Shown: positions 41,986-47,890 of the stretch, one piece after another
How positions within the stretch are numbered: the stretch's first letter is position 1
How the letters are laid out: every line of letters starts with the position of its first letter
Assembly (NCBI GenBank): GCA_050261415.1
Contig: JBLNDG010000065.1
Location: 1-47,890, forward strand
Direction of reading: 5' to 3'
DNA from: JBLNDG01 sp050261415
Lineage (GTDB): Bacteria > Bacillota > Clostridia > Lutisporales > Lutisporaceae
DNA: 47,890 bases
Translations under genes and position numbers: made by a program
Notes under the pieces: generated by a model
Seen by the model: only the letters and a program-made list of their open reading frames with translations
Databases searched by the model: none
What the model was told of the DNA's origin: nothing

Positions 41986-43362
41986 ATGGGAGCAACTGTT
42001 TCAGGAGGCCAAATGATACTTGGCCTGGCAGTCGGAATCATTCTGCTGATTGTTCTTATTATGAGGACAAAAATCCACGCATTTCCGGCATTGATAATTG
42101 CAGCTGCAGTTACGGGCTTGGTTGGCGGAGTGCCTGTCGGCCAAATCAGCGGAATGATAACAAAGGGTTTCGGGAACACACTAGGCAGTATAGGTATCAT
42201 TATAGGTTTCGGCGTTATGATGGGACAGATTTTTGAAGTCTCAGGTGCTGCTGAGAGAATGGCGAAGACATTTCTGAAGACTTTAGGGAAAAAGAATGAG
42301 GAACTGGCTCTTGCTTTAACAGGCTTTGTAGTATCTATACCGATATTCTGTGACTCCGGTTTTGTTATATTATCACCTTTGGCAAAGGCTTTGTCAAAGA
42401 AGACAAAGAAGTCTGTAGTATCACTTGGTGTATCCCTTGCAGCCGGTCTTGTTATCACACACTCTTTGGTTCCGCCGACTCCAGGACCTCTCGGAGTTGC
42501 CGGGTTGTTTAATGTAAATGTAGGGAACTTTATACTTTGGGGCATAGTTCTTGCGATTCCGATGACCATTGCAGCCATGTTATATGCAAAATGGCTTGGA
42601 AAAAGAATCTACCAGCTGCCCGGAGAGGAAGCCGATACATGGGTAAGGCCGCCTTATCAGGAAGCTATTACTGACTTTATAGATGATACGGATGATAAGA
42701 AGCTGCCTTCAACATTTATGGCATTTGCTCCGATTGTTGTACCGGTTATTTTGATATTACTCAATACTGTGCTGACTGCATTGAAGATGGTTGGCCCTGT
42801 TCCAAATGCACTCATTTTCCTCGGTACACCAATAATAGCTGTTGGCATAGGCTTGATTATAGCCATATACGGTTTGACAGGGAAATCTTCAAGAAAAGCA
42901 ACTATAGAAGAAATGGAAAAAGGAATCAAATCGGCCGGAATAATCATCCTGGTAACAGGCGGCGGCGGTGCTCTCGGACAGGTTTTAAGAGACAGCGGCG
43001 CAGGTGATTATATAGCCAAGCTTATTGCCCAGTCACCACTTCCCGCAATACTTCTTCCTTTTATAGTGGCATCACTGGTAAGGCTGATACAGGGAAGCGG
43101 TACAGTTGCTATGATTACATCAGCTTCTATTACTGCTCCGATTATTGCAACACTAAATGTCAACCCAATGTTTGCTGCGTTGGCTGCATGTATGGGATCA
43201 CTCGTATTCTCCTACTTTAACGACAGCTATTACTGGGTGGTAAACCGACTTCTCGGTATTCAGGAAGCAAAGGAACAAATCAGGGTATGGTCCTTCACCA
43301 CAACTATCATATGGCTCGTAGGTCTGGTGGAAATATTGATAGTCAACGCTATATTCGGCTAA
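41986..43362 (+). CDS. GntP family gluconate/sugar-acid permease
   Basis: This 458-residue permease has about 12 predicted helices and GntP-family landmarks: FPALIIAAAVTGLVGGVP, VVSIPIFCDSGFVILSPLAKAL, LVPPTPGPLGVAGLFNVNVG and RLIQGSGTVAMITSASITAP. The family takes up gluconate or other sugar acids with protons. Here the substrate is probably the four-carbon acid handled by the kinase and PdxA2. GGGAGGAAAAAATT precedes the ATG, and repeat copy C lies just before it. Confidence 0.93.
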   Translation: MGATVSGGQMILGLAVGIILLIVLIMRTKIHAFPALIIAAAVTGLVGGVPVGQISGMITKGFGNTLGSIGIIIGFGVMMGQIFEVSGAAERMAKTFLKTLGKKNEELALALTGFVVSIPIFCDSGFVILSPLAKALSKKTKKSVVSLGVSLAAGLVITHSLVPPTPGPLGVAGLFNVNVGNFILWGIVLAIPMTIAAMLYAKWLGKRIYQLPGEEADTWVRPPYQEAITDFIDDTDDKKLPSTFMAFAPIVVPVILILLNTVLTALKMVGPVPNALIFLGTPIIAVGIGLIIAIYGLTGKSSRKATIEEMEKGIKSAGIIILVTGGGGALGQVLRDSGAGDYIAKLIAQSPLPAILLPFIVASLVRLIQGSGTVAMITSASITAPIIATLNVNPMFAALAACMGSLVFSYFNDSYYWVVNRLLGIQEAKEQIRVWSFTTTIIWLVGLVEILIVNAIFG

Positions 43363-43373
43363 GATAAAAATAT

Positions 43374-43406
43374 AACGGCTGTGTCAGAGAGAACGACACA
43401 GCCGTT
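43374..43406. terminator. Terminator of the acid-sugar operon
   Basis: AACGGCTGTGTC (43374-43385) pairs perfectly with GACACAGCCGTT (43395-43406), followed by TGTATT. It sits between convergent genes. Confidence 0.85.
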
Positions 43407-43410
43407 TGTA

Positions 43411-43746
43411 TTAACGGAGGTTTTTGAGCTTTGACTCAAGTTCTTCGAAGATTTCGTCCAAAAGTGCCTGTGGAATAAGACCGTAACTATCGCCGAAGGA
43501 CAACTCGGACTTGCAGTGTGAGTCATCTATCTCCCTGATGTTTGTTACCAGAGCCAGGTTGTACTTTTCTATGATGTCGGTAAAAATGCCTTCTGCGGTT
43601 TCCTTAGTTACATCAAAATAAGCATGGAACATATTGCAGACCGGCACTTCAGGGAGGGTTTGTATACCTTTAATATTGTTCAACCGCTCAGCAACCGCTA
43701 AAGCATGCTGCCAATATTTTTTCATATTTCCCGTACGTTTGTCCAT
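43411..43746 (-). pseudogene. C-terminal remnant of a threonine-aldolase-type (beta-eliminating lyase) gene
   Basis: These 111 codons match only the last third of low-specificity threonine aldolases: KRTGNMKKYWQHALAVAERL, then LPEVPVCNMFHAYFDV and a C-terminal domain end. The PLP-binding lysine and the N-terminal two thirds (about 230 residues) are absent. The first codons lack a ribosome site, and in-frame coding sequence continues upstream until the UvrC-like gene's end, so a deletion probably removed the rest. Confidence 0.7.
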
Positions 43747-43761
43747 GCAATACTTCGAATT

Positions 43762-44871
43762 TTATTCCGTTCCTGATTTTGTGCTGTTAAGCTTCAAGGC
43801 CAGCAGATCATCAAGCGCATGGTCAATGCGGATATCATTTGGAGCAGTAAGCCATTTTTCCCGAATTATTATGTGGCCACAATTATCCGAGCTTTTCAGG
43901 TAGGTATAAATTATCTGGGACTCATCCAGTTCTTCCCTTCCGACTTTTATCGGACTGCTTGGGGCTTCGTTGTTAAAATGGGTCAGTATATTAATTTTCA
44001 AAACATTTTTTATGCTTTCCATGCTCATATCTTTAAGGGAGTATTTTTCACCAAGAAGTACTTTATTCCCTTTAATAAGAAAAAACTTAACGCTGTCATC
44101 GCTTAAAGGCTCAAGCACAGCAATATTCTTGTTCTCCCGCGTATATTCGAGAACTTTGTTTCTGCCAATCAGGCAGTTGACGGCACTTAAATAGTCCCTA
44201 TACTTGGCAGCATTTTCAAAATCAAATTTCTCTGCGGCACTATCCATTTTTGTTTTCAATGCTTCAATAATGCTCAAATCATTACCTTTGAACAGTGCTG
44301 TAATCTTATCAAATATGGCAAGGTATTGTTCCCTTGGAGTACTGCTCAGGCATGCACCGATGCACAAGCCTAGGGAATAGTTCAGGCAGGGGGAGGCTTT
44401 CCATGAGCTGCCTGTGCATAGTATCCTGCAGCATTCCTTTATACCCTGAAGCCCTCTTTCTACCGTATTCCTGTTTGTATACGGCCCAAAATAAAGATTC
44501 CCGTCACTTTTATCCGCCTCGTTTGAAATTTTGATATCAGGATACTCCCTATCAATTTCTATTTTTACATAGGTATAAGATTTTGGATTTTTTATTTGCC
44601 TGTTGTATAGAGGCTTTATTTCCTTTATCAATTTGCACTCCAGCATAAAGGCTTCAAATTCTGTGTCCGTAAGTAAATAATCAAAGTCCTTCAGGTTTTT
44701 TACCAGTTTCAAAACCTTGGGAGGGTGTGACTTTGAGTTTATAAAATATGACCCGACCCGGCTCTTTAAATTTTTTGATTTTCCAACATAAATAATACTG
44801 CCGAGAGAATCCTTCATTAGATACACCCCAGGGCAGGAGGGCAGCTTTTTAACTTTTTCCTTAAGGTCCAC
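43762..44871 (-). CDS. UvrC-like GIY-YIG nuclease without the C-terminal nuclease domain
   Basis: This 369-residue protein begins like UvrC: the GIY-YIG domain CPGVYLMKDSLGSIIYVGKS and NLKSRVGSYF at 13-45, a central region with a cysteine cluster (RILCTGSSW, CLNYSLGLCIGAC), and a UVR-type coil (KMDSAAEKFDFENAAKYRDYL near 210). UvrC's C-terminal RNase-H-like 5'-incising domain and helix-hairpin-helix repeats are missing. It thus resembles Cho-type proteins that cut 3' of a lesion. The start is GTG with GGAGG nine bases upstream. A complete UvrC is expected elsewhere. Confidence 0.85.
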   Translation of the reverse strand: MDLKEKVKKLPSCPGVYLMKDSLGSIIYVGKSKNLKSRVGSYFINSKSHPPKVLKLVKNLKDFDYLLTDTEFEAFMLECKLIKEIKPLYNRQIKNPKSYTYVKIEIDREYPDIKISNEADKSDGNLYFGPYTNRNTVERGLQGIKECCRILCTGSSWKASPCLNYSLGLCIGACLSSTPREQYLAIFDKITALFKGNDLSIIEALKTKMDSAAEKFDFENAAKYRDYLSAVNCLIGRNKVLEYTRENKNIAVLEPLSDDSVKFFLIKGNKVLLGEKYSLKDMSMESIKNVLKINILTHFNNEAPSSPIKVGREELDESQIIYTYLKSSDNCGHIIIREKWLTAPNDIRIDHALDDLLALKLNSTKSGTE

Positions 44872-44961
44872 AATAAATTTCCTCCATAACGTTATGGTAA
44901 CTATATTTTAACATGAGGAATTGTCTAAAAAAATATAATACTAATAAAAAGTTGTCCCTTC

Positions 44962-44970
44962 TGGTATAAT
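44962..44970 (+). promoter_or_regulatory. Extended -10 promoter of the PilZ gene
   Basis: TGGTATAAT gives an extended -10 (TGN plus perfect TATAAT), about 64 bases before the PilZ start. No good -35 is visible. Confidence 0.5.
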
Positions 44971-45033
44971 TAAACTAAAAAGAGGAATAATGTGGCAGCT
45001 GTGAGGAAGCAAAACGAGGAGGGTAAATAAACT

Positions 45034-45384
45034 ATGGAAGAGAGAAGAAAATACGAAAGGGTCCCCTTAAAGCTGGAGCTGATGATTTCTTCATTATTCA
45101 AGCAGGATTATGAATTGATTCCTGATATTAATGAAAAAATCACGATTGAAAACATATCAAAATCAGGAATTGGCTTCACTTGTGGCAATGCCTTGCCGCT
45201 CAATTACTATTTTGATGCAAAGATACAGTTGACCGGAGATAAGTTTTTCTATGCCGTATTAAAGATAAAGCGTGTAGAAAAAACCGAAAGCGGTTATTTC
45301 ATAGGCTGCGAGTTTGTTGGATTAGCCGACATACTCAGCATGAGAGTGGATTTGTACAAAAATGAACTGACGAGTGAAAAATAG
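45034..45384 (+). CDS. PilZ domain protein
   Basis: This 116-residue single PilZ domain has RRKYERV near the N-terminus (the RxxxR element) and NISKSGIGF near residue 46 (the D/NxSxxG element), the two cyclic-di-GMP contacts. It would act as a soluble second-messenger receptor, perhaps in motility or surface behaviour. The partner is unknown. GAGGAGGG precedes the ATG. Confidence 0.85.
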   Translation: MEERRKYERVPLKLELMISSLFKQDYELIPDINEKITIENISKSGIGFTCGNALPLNYYFDAKIQLTGDKFFYAVLKIKRVEKTESGYFIGCEFVGLADILSMRVDLYKNELTSEK

Positions 45385-45526
45385 AGTAATGCGCCGGATG
45401 CATCGGATCAAAGATTATATGTGCCCAGTGCATATTACTTACAGGGTTTTATTATAATATCTATGGAATATTGCGGTTGATTTGACGAAGAAAGAGTTCA
45501 TTATGAAAAGTGGGGGGATAAATAAA

Positions 45527-45814
45527 ATGATAAAGGTAGTAGCTAAAAGCCGTGCTAAAAGTGATAAGCTGGACAGGATTCTGGAGCTGTCGAAGGAAAT
45601 GGTGGAAAAGACCGTAAAAGAGGAAGGCTGCATAAGATACGAGCTGTTCCAGGACGTGAAGGACCCCAATACGTTGATTATCCTGGAAGAATGGGAGAAC
45701 GAAGAGGCATTGGGCAGGCATATGGCTTCAGAACATTTCAAAAGGCTGGTTCCTCAAATGAATGAGTTCAGAGAGAGGGCATCGGAAATAAATATCTGCA
45801 GGAAGCTTTTCTAA
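45527..45814 (+). CDS. Antibiotic biosynthesis monooxygenase (ABM) domain protein
   Basis: This 95-residue protein has the dimeric alpha-beta-barrel ABM fold: KVVAKSRAKSDKLDRILELS, EEGCIRYELFQDVKDPNTLI, and EWENEEALGRHMASEHFKRL. Members include quinone or anthrone monooxygenases and YgiN-like proteins; many have no known substrate. The ATG at 45527 follows GGGGGG; a longer in-frame start at 45482 lacks a site. Confidence 0.85.
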   Translation: MIKVVAKSRAKSDKLDRILELSKEMVEKTVKEEGCIRYELFQDVKDPNTLIILEEWENEEALGRHMASEHFKRLVPQMNEFRERASEINICRKLF

Positions 45815-45868
45815 GGTCTCAAATATTTTTGTATGGACCAATGTAAAAAATTGAGATTTTCTGTAAAT

Positions 45869-45909
45869 AATCTGATATGATAATAATATTACCGTATCAG
45901 ATTTTATTT
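45869..45909 (+). terminator. Hairpin with T-run upstream of the MFS gene
   Basis: AATCTGATA (45869-45877) pairs perfectly with TATCAGATT (45895-45903), followed by TTATTTTTT. It may end the ABM transcript or act as an attenuator in the MFS leader, since the MFS ribosome site is only about 15 bases further on. Confidence 0.65.
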
Positions 45910-45930
45910 TTTGAGTGGGGGTTAAGCAAA

Positions 45931-47181
45931 ATGAGTTATTTTAGTTCCTATAAAGGGCTTCCTAAAAGCATATACACTATATTTTTTGCACAAATAATCA
46001 ACCGTTTCGGTGATTTTGTCGTACCGTTCCTGAGCCTGTTTATGGTTAAGAAGCTGGGACTGAGCTATCAAAGTGCCGGAGTTGCAGTGATGCTTACTTC
46101 ACTGTCGTCAATCCCCGGTTCTTTTGCAGGTGGAAAAATTGCCGACCATTTCGGGCGCAAGAAGTCTTATGCGCTCTTCCAGTTGAGTACGGCTGTTTGC
46201 TTGTTCTTTTGTGCATTCCTGAAAAACCCTGTAATAATAATTGCCCTTATATGTATGTCCTCGTTTTTTAATGGAGGGGTCCGGCCTATAATATCAGCTA
46301 TCATCACGGATGTTCTACCTGCAGAAAAGAGACAGATGGGATTTTCACTGTCATATTTGGGTATCAACCTTGGGGTATCACTGGGGCCGCTTGTCGCGGG
46401 CTTTCTATTCAATCATTATATACCCCTCATATTCATTGGCGACGCAGCAACCTCTTTTTTAGCAGTTACTCTGGTTCTTACAAACATCAGGGAGACTTTG
46501 CCGGATTATGCAGACAACCATAATGTCAGTGATGTGGAAAAGAGCGAAACAGGCAATGTGTTTACAGTTTTGTGGAGAAGGCCCAAAATCCTTGTTTTTC
46601 TTATAATCAATACCATCTTAAGTATTGTCTATACACAGCACAGCTTTTCACTGCCCATGATGCTGGATAGGGTATTCGGGAGCAGCGGGGCAAGTAATTT
46701 CGGTATTATCATGAGCTTTAACGCTTTAACGGTTATAGTGATGACAATGTATATAACCCATCTGATAAGGAAATGGAAGTCCTTGAGTGCTATGGCCATG
46801 GCGGGGGTTTTGTATTCCATCGGCCTCGGGATGGTTACTTTTATACGCTCTCTGCCGTTGTTTATCCTGTCGACCTTCATCTGGACAATTGGCGAGATTA
46901 TGGTGGTGACAAACTTTGGGGTATACATAGCAAACAATACACCTCAGAATTACAGGGCCCGGTTCAATGCTGTGGCATCCCTGAGCTGGTCCATTGGGGG
47001 AGCCCTTGGTACATCGCTGGTGGGACGGTATATGGATTTTTTCGGAGTGGAAGCTGTATGGCCGCTGGCCTTCTTCCTTGGGTTACTGGGTTCAGCGGGA
47101 ATGTACCTGCTTAAAATCAAAACGGAAGGCCCAGTTTCCGGGAATGTTCAGCAAATCGGGGTCTCTGAAGACATTGATTAA
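45931..47181 (+). CDS. MFS transporter
   Basis: This 416-residue protein with 12 predicted helices has the MFS loop GGKIADHFGRKKSYALF between helices 2 and 3 and PAEKRQMGFSLSYLGINLGVSLGP in helix 5. It resembles DHA-type drug or metabolite exporters. The start ATG 45931 follows GTGGGGG. It is a complete relative of the truncated MFS gene at 17817. Substrate unknown. Confidence 0.9.
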   Translation: MSYFSSYKGLPKSIYTIFFAQIINRFGDFVVPFLSLFMVKKLGLSYQSAGVAVMLTSLSSIPGSFAGGKIADHFGRKKSYALFQLSTAVCLFFCAFLKNPVIIIALICMSSFFNGGVRPIISAIITDVLPAEKRQMGFSLSYLGINLGVSLGPLVAGFLFNHYIPLIFIGDAATSFLAVTLVLTNIRETLPDYADNHNVSDVEKSETGNVFTVLWRRPKILVFLIINTILSIVYTQHSFSLPMMLDRVFGSSGASNFGIIMSFNALTVIVMTMYITHLIRKWKSLSAMAMAGVLYSIGLGMVTFIRSLPLFILSTFIWTIGEIMVVTNFGVYIANNTPQNYRARFNAVASLSWSIGGALGTSLVGRYMDFFGVEAVWPLAFFLGLLGSAGMYLLKIKTEGPVSGNVQQIGVSEDID

Positions 47182-47250
47182 CCTGCTATAAACATAGCGT
47201 AAAATTACTGTAGGGTTTGGTTGGTAAGAAAATCCAATTTAATAGAAAAG

Positions 47251-47890
47251 AAGATGACATCCTGTTATGATATATAAGTAACTACACAAATAATCAAAAA
47301 AGGATGGGCATCTTCTATGTACAATAGTATACAGAATTTTAACGAATTTGGTGCAAGGAAAATTGAAGAAACAATAAAAAATTTCATAAGTGAGAAAAAA
47401 GATTTGGCTGACTTGGTTCTGGGCCTCCAGGAAAGCTTGTTCGAATTAGGAAGAAATATTGTCACAGAAGTTCTCGAGGATATGGATGAATATCTGCGCA
47501 AGTGCGAGATTAGAAAGAAAGATTGGGAAATTGTAAGAAAGGATGAAACAGGGCTTTTAAGGAGTTTTGGTGCTATCAAATATAACAGGACATATTTTAA
47601 GCCAAAGAAAGAAGGAAAACGTCAGTATCTTGTTGACGAGATTGTAGGAATAAATCCCCATGACAGGGTAAGTGCAGATGTAGTCATAAATGCTGTAGAT
47701 GAGGCAATTGACAGCAGTTACCGGAAAGCCGGAGAAGAAGCAGCGTATATGGATAGGATCAGTAAGCAGGCTGTTATGAATAAGGTGCACCAGATGGAGA
47801 TAGAAGATGCACCGATAGAAGTACAGGAGAAAAGGGAAGTTAGAGTCCTTTACATCGAAGCAGATGAAGACCATGTAGCATTACAGGATA
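47251..47890 (+). mobile_element. ISLre2-type insertion sequence, left part
   Basis: The transposase and its leader mark the left end of an insertion sequence cut off by the window. Upstream of the gene, AAGATGACATCC (47251-47262) and GGATGGGCATCTT (47302-47314) are imperfect inverted repeats. The outer boundary and target duplication cannot be placed without the right end. Confidence 0.6.
47317..47890 (+). CDS. ISLre2-family transposase (5' part)
   Basis: The frame is open to the right edge (191 codons). It matches the N-terminal part of ISLre2/UPF0236 transposases: NFNEFGARKIEETIKNFI, DETGLLRSFGAIKYNRTYF and RVLYIEADEDHVALQD, the last region holding acidic residues of the catalytic domain. 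The start is ATG 47317, after AAAGGATGGG. Confidence 0.88.
   Translation, partial: MYNSIQNFNEFGARKIEETIKNFISEKKDLADLVLGLQESLFELGRNIVTEVLEDMDEYLRKCEIRKKDWEIVRKDETGLLRSFGAIKYNRTYFKPKKEGKRQYLVDEIVGINPHDRVSADVVINAVDEAIDSSYRKAGEEAAYMDRISKQAVMNKVHQMEIEDAPIEVQEKREVRVLYIEADEDHVALQD

Noticed and set aside
41877..42578. Minus-strand frame of 233 codons opposite the GntP permease gene
   Set aside because: It is antisense to a clear 12-helix permease; its proline- and isoleucine-rich sequence is what the reverse of membrane-helix codons gives.

Overview
The window looks like chromosomal DNA of an anaerobic, spore-forming Clostridia-type Firmicute. The evidence is low-to-moderate GC, strong GGAGG ribosome sites, TTGACA/TATAAT-type promoters, an H-type small acid-soluble spore protein, a T-box leader, an ISLre2-type transposase at the right edge, and typical clostridial families (DUF362, DUF169, M42, DUF4387, LplB/YtcP permeases). 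No phage, plasmid or CRISPR features are seen. I cannot name the species.

Layout. 1-303: 5' part of an ABC ATPase gene. 400-2409: a divergent regulator resembling sigma54 activators but with altered key motifs, facing a peptide module (2636-11535) of an Opp/Dpp-type ABC importer, a creatininase-family amidohydrolase, and M42 and M18 aminopeptidases. 11561-14160: thioesterase and a methionyl-tRNA synthetase under a T-box leader. 14193-17618: coiled-coil protein, DUF362 ferredoxin-like protein, HxlR regulator and DUF169 protein. 17817-21270: a decayed block with an MFS gene carrying deletions, a histidine kinase with an in-frame TGA, and a response regulator missing most of its DNA-binding domain. 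21362-28278: acetyltransferase, 2-hydroxyacid dehydrogenase, sspH, tRNA-Glu(CUC), MATE and AEC transporters, an old-yellow-enzyme homologue and a serine hydrolase. 28491-38459: a long single-strand operon of a FadR-type regulator, an AtuA-like and a DUF4387 protein, an LplB/YtcP/SBP-type importer, two ADP-ribosylglycohydrolase homologues and a ribokinase-family kinase. 38680-43362: a DeoR regulator, four-carbon acid-sugar kinase, PdxA2-type dehydrogenase and GntP permease, fitting D-threonate/D-erythronate use. 43411-47181: aldolase remnant, short UvrC-like nuclease, PilZ, ABM and MFS genes. 47317-end: transposase.

How the parts work together. Three catabolic islands each pair a regulator, an importer and enzymes. 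The peptide island imports oligopeptides and trims them inside the cell. The 28.5-38.5 kb island most plausibly imports a glycoside (perhaps a riboside or ADP-ribose-like compound), cleaves it with the two ARH-fold hydrolases and phosphorylates the sugar; this assignment is inference. The 38.7-43.4 kb island phosphorylates and oxidises four-carbon sugar acids to a triose phosphate.

Two things stand out. One is a 65-66 nt dispersed element present three times (14921-14985, 22974-23039 inverted, 41899-41964) that folds into two adjacent hairpins with compensatory base changes. The other is the ARH/AtuA/DUF4387/ribokinase operon, whose substrate I cannot match to a described pathway.
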